Shown here piece by piece: positions 19,750-28,303 of a DNA stretch of 64,000 nucleotides. Made by a program: the position numbers and the translations under genes. Location: positions 186,001 through 250,000 of the forward strand of contig NZ_CANMAO010000003.1 of assembly GCF_947495845.1 (NCBI RefSeq), in the 5' to 3' direction. Below the pieces are notes generated by a model that saw nothing but the letters and a program-made list of their open reading frames with translations, was not told the origin of the DNA and did not search any database. Position 1 is the stretch's first letter. Each line of letters starts with the position of its first letter. The DNA comes from an uncultured Endozoicomonas sp. Its GTDB lineage: Bacteria > Pseudomonadota > Gammaproteobacteria > Pseudomonadales > Endozoicomonadaceae.

Positions 19750-20967
19750 TTAGTGGCTTGTTACGGTTGAAGAATCCCCAAGCACTTCCGCAAGGCTGGA
19801 GCGTGACAGCAACCCTTGCAACTGACCATCATCGTCTATCACGGGCAGAGGGAAGTCGGTATCCAATGTATCCGGAATCACGGCTTCTAACAGAGAGTCC
19901 GCCTGAATGGCTGGCACCGTTTCGACCACGACTGTACTGATATTATTGTTACTGCCAGTCTCTACCGCTTCTTCCAGAGTTTCCTGAAGGATAATTCCCT
20001 GATAGCCATCGTCATTGATGTAATAGCCATACTCTTCCGATGACTTGCGCATCTGCTTCAGAGCTTCACCAATGGTTTCTGCAGTAATACGATACTCGGG
20101 CGGCTTCATTACCGTTTCCACCGTCAGAGCCCGGGCACGGTTGACGTCTTTAACAAACGCTTCCACATAATCCGTTGCCGGGTTCAGCAGAATTTCTTCC
20201 GGCGCCCCCTGCTGCACCAACTCACCGTCTTTCAGAATGGCAATGCGATCGCCCAAACGAAGTGCTTCGTCCAAGTCGTGAGTAATAAAGACAATGGTCT
20301 TCTGCAGTTTACTTTGCAGCTCAATCAATTGATCCTGCATTTCACTGCGAATCAACGGATCAAGGGCGGAGAAAGCTTCATCCATTAATAGGATTTCTGC
20401 ATCTGTACACAACGCCCGAGCCAGACCAACCCGCTGTTGCTGTCCTCCGGACAGTTGAGCCGGATACTGCTGCTCGTAACCGGAAAGCCCAACGGTATTC
20501 AGCCATTCCTGAGCTTTTTCTAACCGCTCTTTCTTATTGACACCCTGAACCGTGAGACCGTAGGCCACATTATCAATCACTGTTCGATGGGGCATCAGGC
20601 CGAATCGTTGGAAGACCATGGACATCTTCTGCTGTCGGAAAGATTCTAACTCTTTTGGAGAGAACTCAGTGATATCGGTTCCCTCTACCAGAATTTCGCC
20701 TTCCGTTGGATCAATCAGACGATTGAAGTGACGAATCAGTGTGGATTTACCAGAGCCGGAAAGCCCCATAATCACAAAGATCTCGCCCGCATTCACTTCG
20801 ATATTAATGTCCCGAAGCCCAAGCGTGTGCGCCGTATCCACCAGAATCTGGTCTTTCGACTCACCTTTATGAACCCGCTCCATCACTTTCTTTGAGTTCT
20901 TACCAAACAACTTGTACAACCCGCGAATCTGAATCAGCAGCTGCTTTTCTGAATGAAGATCAGACAT
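19750..20967 (-). CDS. proV: Glycine betaine/proline ABC transporter ATPase ProV
   Basis: 405 residues from ATG 20965-20967, preceded by GGAGGT at good spacing; an upstream frame extension inside proW is rejected. Walker A GLSGSGKST (~66), LSGGQQQR signature (~174), Walker B LLMDEAFSALD (~194), then a C-terminal region with two CBS-like segments, as in E. coli ProV (400 aa), where they sense ionic strength. It energises betaine import with ProW and ProX. It overlaps the end of proW by 8 nt. Confidence 0.95.
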   Translation of the reverse strand: MSDLHSEKQLLIQIRGLYKLFGKNSKKVMERVHKGESKDQILVDTAHTLGLRDINIEVNAGEIFVIMGLSGSGKSTLIRHFNRLIDPTEGEILVEGTDITEFSPKELESFRQQKMSMVFQRFGLMPHRTVIDNVAYGLTVQGVNKKERLEKAQEWLNTVGLSGYEQQYPAQLSGGQQQRVGLARALCTDAEILLMDEAFSALDPLIRSEMQDQLIELQSKLQKTIVFITHDLDEALRLGDRIAILKDGELVQQGAPEEILLNPATDYVEAFVKDVNRARALTVETVMKPPEYRITAETIGEALKQMRKSSEEYGYYINDDGYQGIILQETLEEAVETGSNNNISTVVVETVPAIQADSLLEAVIPDTLDTDFPLPVIDDDGQLQGLLSRSSLAEVLGDSSTVTSH

Positions 20968-21859
20968 GTCCGGCACCTCCAAGATGTCTCTGAGTCCGAC
21001 GGGCATAAGCCTGGGAAACCCGGTCAAAGATGATTGCCAGGGCGACAATGGCCAATCCATTTAACAGCCCAAGAGTGAAGTATTGGTTAGTGATGGATTT
21101 TAATACCGGCTGCCCAAGGCCTTTCACACCGATCATGGAGGCAATAACCACCATGGCCAACGCCATCATGATGGTCTGGTTAATACCCGCCATAATGTTT
21201 GGCATCGCTAATGGTAACTGAACGCCGAGCAGTCGCTGGGTTGGGCTTGCACCGTAGGCGGTTGCCGCTTCAAGCACTTCTTCATCCACCAGCCTGATAC
21301 CCAGATTGGTCAAACGGATGACCGGAGGAATGGCGTAAATCACGACAGCAATAACGCCGGGGATTTTCCCGATACCCAGCAACATAACAACCGGGATTAA
21401 ATATACGAAGGCTGGCATGGTCTGCATAATATCCAGCATCGGCGTCACTATTTTCTGAACACGATCCGATCGAGCCATAGCGATACCAATGGGTACCCCA
21501 AGAGCGATTGAGAGCAGTGTGCATACAGTAATGACACTGAGGGTTCGCATGGTATTTTCCCACATACCAAAATAACCAATGGCCAGCATGGAACAGACGA
21601 CACCCAGACACAGTTTCCAGGAGCGGCCAGCCGCATAGGTAAACCCGGCAATGGCTGCAAGAACAAGCCACCAGGGGGAACTGAGTAACAGGTTTTCAAA
21701 CCAGATAAGAAAAGAGAGGAGCGGGTCAAAGAAGGATTCGATCAGGTCGCCGTATTCACGGGAGAAATCCCGGTAAGCGCCATCCAGTGTTTTTCGCAGT
21801 GTAATAATGTCACTTCGATCCATATCTGGAAACGAAGTAAGCCATGATTCCTTAGCCAT
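20960..21859 (-). CDS. proW: Glycine betaine/proline ABC transporter permease ProW
   Basis: 299 residues: an N-terminal soluble stretch (~1-40) then about six membrane helices with the BPD permease motif EAATAYGASPTQRLLGVQLP (~197-216). It forms the membrane channel for betaine uptake. The gene lies between proX and proV, but about 500 bp separate it from proX, filled by two palindromic repeats. Confidence 0.95.
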   Translation of the reverse strand: MAKESWLTSFPDMDRSDIITLRKTLDGAYRDFSREYGDLIESFFDPLLSFLIWFENLLLSSPWWLVLAAIAGFTYAAGRSWKLCLGVVCSMLAIGYFGMWENTMRTLSVITVCTLLSIALGVPIGIAMARSDRVQKIVTPMLDIMQTMPAFVYLIPVVMLLGIGKIPGVIAVVIYAIPPVIRLTNLGIRLVDEEVLEAATAYGASPTQRLLGVQLPLAMPNIMAGINQTIMMALAMVVIASMIGVKGLGQPVLKSITNQYFTLGLLNGLAIVALAIIFDRVSQAYARRTQRHLGGAGHV

Positions 21860-21940
21860 AAACTTCAGCCTTTATTTTTATTAATACTTTTGTCTTTGAA
21901 AGGCATCCGACAGAGTCCTTCTATCGAATACCTTTTACTG

Positions 21941-22099
21941 AAGGCTGTCCGATAATAGCGCCCGTAGCGAGGATGGCAGAAAATTGAGGATAAAAAATCG
22001 ATTTAACGAGGCGAATAGCCAGCTATTCAACGAGTGTAATCGAATTTTTAGACCAATTTGCTGTCACCGCAGTAGGGCAGGCTATTGTCGGACAGCCTT
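21941..22099. repeat. Palindromic intergenic repeat, family F (between proX and proW)
   Basis: Perfect 19-bp terminal inverted repeats AAGGCTGTCCGATAATAGC / GCTATTGTCGGACAGCCTT apart from one mismatch. The centre is AATAGCCAGCTATT, flanked by AACGAG/CAACGAG. Single copy in the window. Confidence 0.85.
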
Positions 22100-22178
22100 C
22101 CGTCCAAACACGTCAAGTATGTGAATGGCGGTGGCTACACAAACATCTCGGTGCAACCACCATTGCACAAAGGCGGCT

Positions 22179-22358
22179 AATACCAATTTTGCATTTAAAT
22201 TATGGGCTGCGCAGCTATTTTTGGAGACTGGATCTGCGTTGAAGTTCCTCGCCATAGCTACTACCCGAGGGCATAAAGGCTATGACTCGTCTCTTCGCCT
22301 TGCCCAGTCACCCAAAATAACTTGCTCACTCCACAATTTAAAAGCGCCATTGGTATAA
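22179..22358. repeat. Palindromic intergenic repeat, family C copy 1
   Basis: Begins AATACCAATTTTGC and ends CGCCATTGGTATAA. It is the reverse complement of the element at 45643-45806, sharing GGGCTGCGCAGC, GATCTGCGTTGAAGTTCCTCGCCATAGCTACT and TTGCTCACTCCACAATTTAAA-type blocks. It abuts the 3' end of proX. Confidence 0.9.
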
Positions 22359-22361
22359 TTA

Positions 22362-23465
22362 CTAATTTTCCAGCGCTGCCAGCTTCGTCTTAACAGTTTC
22401 AGCGGTTTCAGCAGACATCCACTGAGTCCAGGTATCTTCATAATTCGCGAAGAAATATTCCATAGCCACATCGCCGTCAGCTTGATTGTCTTCCATCCAA
22501 GCCAGGATTTCATTCATCTGCTGGTTGGTGAAAGAACGAGTCGCCAGATAATCAAACGCTGCTGGTGCCTTAGCTGCAAAACTTTCTGTGGTGATGGTAT
22601 TTACCGGAGAAGGTGGATACATGGTCACTTTCGGTGATTCACAATCTTCTTTGGTAATACAGTTAACGAACTCTTCTTCATCAATGCCGGAACCAAAGTC
22701 AACTTTCACCATTTCGTACTTACCGAGCACGGAAGAAGGCGCCCAGTAATAACCAAACCATGCTTCGTCACGCTCATAAGCTTTGGCAATAGCACCAGAC
22801 ATCGCCGCACCGGAACCCGGATCAACCAGCTCAAAACCATCATCTTCCAGTTTCAGGGCACGGAAAAGGTTGCCAGAGTTGATCTGGCAATTCCAACCGG
22901 CTGGGCAGCCGTAGAAGGCAGAAAGATCAGGATTCTCAGGATGTTTGAAGAGATCAGCATTTTTGCGAACACCTTCAATGGTTTTCAGTTCAGGATTGGC
23001 TTCAACCATGTACTTAGGTACCCAGAAACCTTCTTCACCACCTTCTGAGAGCGATTTACCCGCATAACGAAGGCGCTTTTCTTCAACACCTTTATCAAAC
23101 GCCACTCTCATGGAGTTACTCCACATTTCCGGCGCGATATCAGGCTCTCCTTTTTCAGTCATGGATGCACCGGTAGCCATAGTGTTACCTGGCACCAGTT
23201 CAACAGAACAACCGTATACATTTTCCAGAACGAACTCATCAATGTGTGCCATCAATGTGGCCGAGTTCCAGTTCATATCCGCAATGGTTACGTCGCCGCA
23301 GGCTTGAGCAGGGGCTGCCTCAACAGCCACTGTTTCTGCAACTGTCGCTTCAGGAGCACTTTGGGCAACCGTCGCTTCAGGCGTCGTCTCAGAAGAATTA
23401 TTGTAAATAACTGCAGCAGCAATGGCCGCAAGTACGGCACCGGCCGTCAATGATCGCTTTAGCAT
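22362..23465 (-). CDS. proX: Glycine betaine ABC transporter substrate-binding protein ProX
   Basis: 367 residues. An N-terminal hydrophobic segment (~8-22) is followed by an Ala/Glu-rich spacer with the unit APEATVA, then an OpuAC-type binding domain from about residue 56 (CGDVTIADMNWNSATLMAHI). Aromatic residues typical of the betaine cage occur in FYGCPAGWNC and EAWFGYYWAP. Starts at an ATG with AAGG upstream. First structural gene of the proXWV set, downstream of a same-strand MarR gene. Confidence 0.93.
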   Translation of the reverse strand: MLKRSLTAGAVLAAIAAAVIYNNSSETTPEATVAQSAPEATVAETVAVEAAPAQACGDVTIADMNWNSATLMAHIDEFVLENVYGCSVELVPGNTMATGASMTEKGEPDIAPEMWSNSMRVAFDKGVEEKRLRYAGKSLSEGGEEGFWVPKYMVEANPELKTIEGVRKNADLFKHPENPDLSAFYGCPAGWNCQINSGNLFRALKLEDDGFELVDPGSGAAMSGAIAKAYERDEAWFGYYWAPSSVLGKYEMVKVDFGSGIDEEEFVNCITKEDCESPKVTMYPPSPVNTITTESFAAKAPAAFDYLATRSFTNQQMNEILAWMEDNQADGDVAMEYFFANYEDTWTQWMSAETAETVKTKLAALEN

Positions 23466-23564
23466 TTTTATACCTTATTCAATGCAAATCCATTTTTTCA
23501 CGATCGATAATTTACACGTCTAATGATTAGATATCAAATTACTTTCAGCAACCTGAGCACCAAT

Positions 23565-24044
23565 TCACGACGCTTCTGAGCCAATATCCAACAGTGGCGC
23601 CGCCTCTATAGACTCCGCATCCATCATGCTGGCAACCCGCTGAAGGGTGGATAACATCTGGGTTTTTTCCCACGGTTCAAGGGCTTCAAAGCGCTCAATG
23701 AATTTTTCATGGAGTAAGGTGGGCGCCGTGCCAAGCACTGATCGACCCAAGTCCGTGAGCCGGGCGTTCACGATGCGTTTATCGTGGGTGCTGCGCACTC
23801 GCTCAAGGTATTGTCGCTCTTCCAGCCGATTAAGAATGGTGGTCACCGTCGCCTGACTCAGGGAAACGTCCTGAGAGAGCCGTTTCACCGTCACATCCCC
23901 CAGATCATTAATGGACTTTAACACCATGATCTGCGGCGTTGTCAGGCCACAAGTCTTAATCAGTCGTTTGGAATGCAGGTCCGTTGCACGAATAATTCTT
24001 CTTAACGAAATAAGTACGTCAGTCCAGTAATGCGGTTCGTTCAT
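23565..24044 (-). CDS. MarR family transcriptional regulator
   Basis: 159 residues with a winged helix-turn-helix: LTTPQIMVLKSI, VTVKRLSQDVSLSQATVTTIL (recognition helix ~52-72) and the wing ERVRSTHDKRIVNARLT (~81-97). It sits upstream of proXWV on the same strand and divergent from betT, so it probably controls one or both. Its position recalls EctR-type MarR regulators of osmolyte genes, but the effector is unknown. Confidence 0.9.
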   Translation of the reverse strand: MNEPHYWTDVLISLRRIIRATDLHSKRLIKTCGLTTPQIMVLKSINDLGDVTVKRLSQDVSLSQATVTTILNRLEERQYLERVRSTHDKRIVNARLTDLGRSVLGTAPTLLHEKFIERFEALEPWEKTQMLSTLQRVASMMDAESIEAAPLLDIGSEAS

Positions 24045-24114
24045 TCACTCAATCCACTAACAACACAACAATAATTATTAATAACTATCAATTAACCACT
24101 CCTGACAACACAAT

Positions 24115-24164
24115 TTCTTTAGACAGGAATGCCCATACTATAATATTGAACTCAAATTATTTGA
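24115..24164 (+). promoter_or_regulatory. Putative betT promoter with palindromic operator
   Basis: A consensus -10 TATAAT is at 24139-24144, with TTTCTT 18 bp upstream as a weak -35. Just downstream, 24152-24164 reads TCAAATTATTTGA, a near-perfect palindrome where a repressor could block initiation. The MarR link is inference. Confidence 0.4.
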
Positions 24165-24226
24165 ACTCTAATAATTTATCTCTACAATTAGTTGGAGCCT
24201 CAGTCATATAAGCAGTAGTTGGCTCC

Positions 24227-26191
24227 ATGGGAAATTTGAAAGCAAAACACGTTATTAATCCACCGGTTTTTTTCAGCGCCTCCGCATTGATCCTTCTCCT
24301 TGTGGGATATACGGTACTCTTTCCGGACGACGCCGATTTTCGTTTTACCCTTCTCCAGTCCGCCATCATGACCAATTACAGTTGGTTTTACGTGATGGCA
24401 GTGGCGTTGATTCTGATCTGTGTCGCCTTCCTCGGGCTTTCCCGATACGGGGATATCAAGCTAGGCCCAGACCACTCAGAACCCGCCTTCAGTTTTGGCT
24501 CCTGGTTTGCCATGCTGTTTTCTGCGGGAATGGGCATTGGCCTGATGTTTTTTGGCGTTGCAGAACCCGTGCTCCATTTCATGTCTCCACCAGTGGGTGA
24601 ACCGGGCACTATTCAAGCGGCAAAAAAAGCCATGGAAATCACCTTTTTCCATTGGGGGCTTCATGCCTGGGCCATATATGCCATTGTCGCTCTGATACTG
24701 GCATTTTTTGGATACCGTCACGGCCTGCCTCTCACTCTTCGTTCAGCACTGTACCCACTTATTGGTGACCGGATTTATGGACTTCCCGGGCACGCCATTG
24801 ATGTATTTGCCATTCTGGGCACGATTTTTGGTGTTGCCACCGCCCTTGGCTATGGCGTATTGCAAGTTAATTCCGGACTGAACTATCTGTTTGGTCTTGA
24901 AATAAGCACCAACACTCAGGTCATACTGATTATCGTGATCACTGCCCTTGCCACGCTTTCAGTGGCCACAGGGCTCGAAAAGGGCATTCGCAGACTTTCC
25001 GAATTAAACCTGTTACTGGCACTCATGCTGTTAGTCATGGTGGTCGCCCTTGGTCCTACCGTGTTGCTCATGCAAATGTTTGTACAGAATACCGGTGGTT
25101 ATCTGTCTGACATCGTCAACAAAACATTCAACCTCTACGCCTATGAACCCACCGAATGGATCGGTGGCTGGACGTTGTTCTACTGGGCCTGGTGGCTTTC
25201 CTGGTCACCATTTGTAGGGATGTTTATTGCCAGAATTTCCCGCGGCCGAACCATTCGCGAATTTGTGATGGGCGTACTGTTCGTCCCTACCGGCCTCACC
25301 CTGATCTGGATGACCGCGTTTGGCAACACCGCCATTGATATGATTCTTCATCATGGCTACACAGCCCTTGGTGAAGCCGTGCAAACGGACGTTCCTATTG
25401 CGCTGTTTAAATTTCTCGAGCATTTCCCTTTCTCAAATGTACTCTCCATGATCGCCATTGCCATGGTGGTGATCTTTTTTGTCACCTCTTCCGACTCCAG
25501 CGCCATGGTGGTTGATATGCTGGCATCCGGTGGCAGCAACAAAACACCACTCTGGCAACGTATTTTCTGGTCCAGCATGATTGGTGTTGTGGCCATGGTT
25601 CTGCTGCTGGCTGGCGGTCTGAAAGCGTTGCAAACCGTGACCATTGCTTCGGCCTTGCCCTTTTCAGTCATTCTCTTGATCTCTGCTTACGGGCTTCTGA
25701 AAGCGCTGGCCATTGATGCCGCGAAAAAAGAAAGCTTAAGCACCACACGACTCACGCCCAAAGTCGGCCAGAAAACCATTCCCTGGCAAAAGCGCTTGGC
25801 AGTGCTGGTTCATTACCCAAGGCGCAAGGATGTTAAGCTGTTCATCACCGAAAGAGTGTTACCTGCCATGGAGTCCGTGGCTGCCGAACTTGGCAAACAA
25901 GGTGTTGAAAGCACGATTCAATTGGAAACAGAAAAGCAAATACCAAGCCTCGTGGTGCTTCATGGGGATGAAGTGGACTTCTTCTACAAAGTAACGCCCC
26001 GTGCTTACCTGCAACCAACCTTTATGCTTGATGACGAGGACGACGAAGACCTTGAATACTTCCGGGCCGAGGTTTTCCTCCGTGAAGGCGGTCAAGGTTA
26101 TGACATTATGGGGTGGACGCGGGATCAGGTGATTGGTGATATCATTGACCAATACGAAAAGCATATGAACTTTCTGCAAATGGTGCGATAA
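24227..26191 (+). CDS. betT: BCCT-family choline/betaine transporter, BetT-like
   Basis: 654 residues, near BetT of E. coli (677). About 12 membrane helices carry GMGIG (~103), the hallmark of Na+-coupled or proton-coupled BCCT carriers, and the signature FYWAWWLSWSPFVGMFIARISRGRTIRE near 320. The C-terminal ~130 residues are cytosolic (RAYLQPTFMLDDEDDEDLEYFRAEVF), as in BetT, where the tail senses osmolarity. Choline is the likeliest substrate. Divergent from the MarR gene. Confidence 0.9.
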   Translation: MGNLKAKHVINPPVFFSASALILLLVGYTVLFPDDADFRFTLLQSAIMTNYSWFYVMAVALILICVAFLGLSRYGDIKLGPDHSEPAFSFGSWFAMLFSAGMGIGLMFFGVAEPVLHFMSPPVGEPGTIQAAKKAMEITFFHWGLHAWAIYAIVALILAFFGYRHGLPLTLRSALYPLIGDRIYGLPGHAIDVFAILGTIFGVATALGYGVLQVNSGLNYLFGLEISTNTQVILIIVITALATLSVATGLEKGIRRLSELNLLLALMLLVMVVALGPTVLLMQMFVQNTGGYLSDIVNKTFNLYAYEPTEWIGGWTLFYWAWWLSWSPFVGMFIARISRGRTIREFVMGVLFVPTGLTLIWMTAFGNTAIDMILHHGYTALGEAVQTDVPIALFKFLEHFPFSNVLSMIAIAMVVIFFVTSSDSSAMVVDMLASGGSNKTPLWQRIFWSSMIGVVAMVLLLAGGLKALQTVTIASALPFSVILLISAYGLLKALAIDAAKKESLSTTRLTPKVGQKTIPWQKRLAVLVHYPRRKDVKLFITERVLPAMESVAAELGKQGVESTIQLETEKQIPSLVVLHGDEVDFFYKVTPRAYLQPTFMLDDEDDEDLEYFRAEVFLREGGQGYDIMGWTRDQVIGDIIDQYEKHMNFLQMVR

Positions 26192-26194
26192 GAG

Positions 26195-26572
26195 ATGGAA
26201 ACCGCTACATCTACCCAGAAAAACGTCTATGGCAGACCACTGCAGCCCTGCTGTATGGACCCTGTCACTGGTTTTTTCCGGGATGGCTTTTGTCACACTA
26301 TGGATAACGATCTGGGCAGACACACCGTCTGCGCCCTAATGACAGAAGAGTTTCTGAATTTTTCCCTGTCCAAAGGTAACGATTTAATCACTCCAAATCA
26401 GGAATGGGGTTTCCCCGGGCTAAAGCCCGGAGACCGCTGGTGCTTATGCGCTGAACGCTGGAAAGAAGCCCTGGAGGCTGGTGTTGCACCTCCAGTATTT
26501 CTGGAAGCATGCCACCAACAATCGTTGGATATTATTCCTCTGGAAGTACTCCAACAACATGCCATGCACTGA
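26195..26572 (+). CDS. DUF2237 family protein
   Basis: 125 residues, starting 3 nt after the betT stop, so co-transcribed and probably translationally coupled. It matches DUF2237 (COG3651): NVYGRPLQPCCMDPVTGFFRDGFC, the block HTVCALMTEEFLNFS, then GFPGLKPGDRWCLC and RWKEALEAGVAPPV. Five conserved cysteines suggest metal binding or redox activity. Function unknown. Confidence 0.9.
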   Translation: METATSTQKNVYGRPLQPCCMDPVTGFFRDGFCHTMDNDLGRHTVCALMTEEFLNFSLSKGNDLITPNQEWGFPGLKPGDRWCLCAERWKEALEAGVAPPVFLEACHQQSLDIIPLEVLQQHAMH

Positions 26573-26616
26573 ACCATGTACTGAGCCATGTACTGAGCCA
26601 TGCACTGTACATGGTT
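26572..26616 (+). terminator. Hairpin with 12-bp tandem units after DUF2237 gene
   Basis: AACCATGTAC and GTACATGGTT form a 10-bp stem. The loop and stem contain CCATGTACTGAG twice plus diverged units on each side, the first overlapping the DUF2237 stop codon. Confidence 0.5.
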
Positions 26617-26625
26617 ACAATAATA

Positions 26626-27087
26626 TTAAACTGTTTGCGCCCGTACAGTTTCAATAACCCGCTCTGGCGAAATCACGCCCGATTTACTCAAAGCACAGCC
26701 TCTGGATGTCCCTTCCGCCACAACACGTCCAGCAACTAGAAACCTATGCTCCATATGAAATGCCTTTTCATCCCAGCCGGTAATTTTCATGTGCACATCG
26801 TACTTTTGAAAAGGGTTCAATGGCTTCTTATATTTCATGGTGTGCTCCGATACCACCGGAATCCAACCCTCCTTTTGCATGGTTCGGGCAAACCCGGTTC
26901 GCAGAAACATATCAACCCGGGAAAGATCACATATGGTCAGATATCGACCATTATTCATATGCATATTGATATCAAGATCGTTGGGTAACACCCGAAGCGT
27001 CAGCGTATTCTCCGGATACATAATCGGGAGTCGAGGCTTGAAAAAGGACGCCACCAGCAGGTAGATCATTCTGAAAATCAGGCTCAT
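26626..27087 (-). CDS. Hotdog-fold thioesterase-like protein
   Basis: 153 residues from ATG 27085-27087 (AGAAG about 7 nt upstream); longer frames upstream lack conservation. An N-terminal hydrophobic segment precedes a 4HBT-like domain: RVLPNDLDINMHMNNGRYLTICDLSR (~33-58), where D and N/H-M-N-N-G resemble the acyl-CoA thioesterase active region. It resembles the THEM6-like group of single-pass proteins. Substrate unknown. Monocistronic. Confidence 0.8.
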   Translation of the reverse strand: MSLIFRMIYLLVASFFKPRLPIMYPENTLTLRVLPNDLDINMHMNNGRYLTICDLSRVDMFLRTGFARTMQKEGWIPVVSEHTMKYKKPLNPFQKYDVHMKITGWDEKAFHMEHRFLVAGRVVAEGTSRGCALSKSGVISPERVIETVRAQTV

Positions 27088-27308
27088 TCTTATACTTCTT
27101 TTAGTAGGGCTTTTAGTAGGGTTTTCCAGTAGATCGCACATCTTAACGACAGTAGTCGCACTATTCAAGATATATAAAAAGCCTGCCAGAGATGAATCTT
27201 GAAACATTGCAGGCCATAAAAAGCCGACGACTGAGAACCAGCAATCGGCCACAAAATAATTGATAGCTTGACGATAGCGAATTTATCTACCGAAGCTTTT
27301 TTGACGCT

Positions 27309-28187
27309 TCAGGGGAGTTCTGTGGCTTCCAGTTTGTCCTGAGTTTTCAGTTCAAAATCTGAAGCATCGTGGCGGTTATGCAGCTGTTCAGAAAGCTCAC
27401 CCCAGGCACGATTCACCATCCGCCCACGCTGAACCGCTTCGCGCTCACCAATCTGCTTCGACCAGCGAACCACATGTTGATAATCTGCAACTTGTAAAAA
27501 CTCCGCCGCTTCATAAAGCTTGCCATCCACCAAAGCACCGTACCATGGCCAGATGGCCATATCCGCAATGGTGTAATCATCGCCACAAAGATACGTATTG
27601 TTTGCCAGATGTTGATTCAACACATCCAGCTGGCGCTTTACTTCCATGGCAAAACGATCAATCGGGTACTCAAACTTTTCTGGTGCATATGCATAGAAAT
27701 GACCAAACCCACCGCCCAGAAACGGCCCACTGCCCACCTGCCAAAATAACCAAGAGAGGCATTCAGCCCGTTTGGCTGCATCCTTTGGGATAAATGCATC
27801 AAACTTTTCCGCCAGATGCAAAAGCATGGCACCGGATTCAAACACCGGAATTTCTGTGTCGCCGCTGCGATCTACCATGGCCGGAATTTTCGAATTGGGG
27901 TTTACCCCAACAAAACCTGAACCAAACTGATCTCCGTCCATGATATTAATAATGTAAGCGTCGTACTCCGCGTCTTTAATCCCCAGCGCCAACAGCTCTT
28001 CAAACAGAATGGTGACCTTCACACCGTTGGGCGTTGCCAGAGAGTACAACTGAAATGGATGCTTGCCTCTCGGCAGATCCTGGTCAAACCGGGCACCGGC
28101 AGTTGGCCGGTTAATACCCGAAAATTGACCGCCATTTTCACTCTCCCACGTCCAGACTTTGGGTGGGACATATGGCTTATCTGCCAT
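27309..28187 (-). CDS. yghU: Glutathione S-transferase-like disulfide-bond oxidoreductase
   Basis: 292 residues (E. coli YghU is 288). Thioredoxin-like N-terminal half with LYSLATPNGVKVTILFEEL (~47-65) and NPNSKIPAMVD (~97), then the helical GST C-terminal domain with YTIADMAIWPWYGAL (~207). YghU-type enzymes bind two glutathione molecules and reduce disulfides. The start has GGAGG 6 nt upstream. Monocistronic. Confidence 0.92.
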   Translation of the reverse strand: MADKPYVPPKVWTWESENGGQFSGINRPTAGARFDQDLPRGKHPFQLYSLATPNGVKVTILFEELLALGIKDAEYDAYIINIMDGDQFGSGFVGVNPNSKIPAMVDRSGDTEIPVFESGAMLLHLAEKFDAFIPKDAAKRAECLSWLFWQVGSGPFLGGGFGHFYAYAPEKFEYPIDRFAMEVKRQLDVLNQHLANNTYLCGDDYTIADMAIWPWYGALVDGKLYEAAEFLQVADYQHVVRWSKQIGEREAVQRGRMVNRAWGELSEQLHNRHDASDFELKTQDKLEATELP

Positions 28188-28303
28188 GAAAACCTCCAGA
28201 TCAGTTGATGCTTATGAAGCACCTTAATTCAATCGTTAAGGCAGTATCAACTAATACTGGAAACCACTATAAAGAACCGCCTTGCATTAGATTCCAAGTC
28301 GAC

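Noticed and set aside
20968-21060. Longer start for proV
   Set aside because: It would lie inside proW; the ATG at 20967 has GGAGGT and gives the family length.
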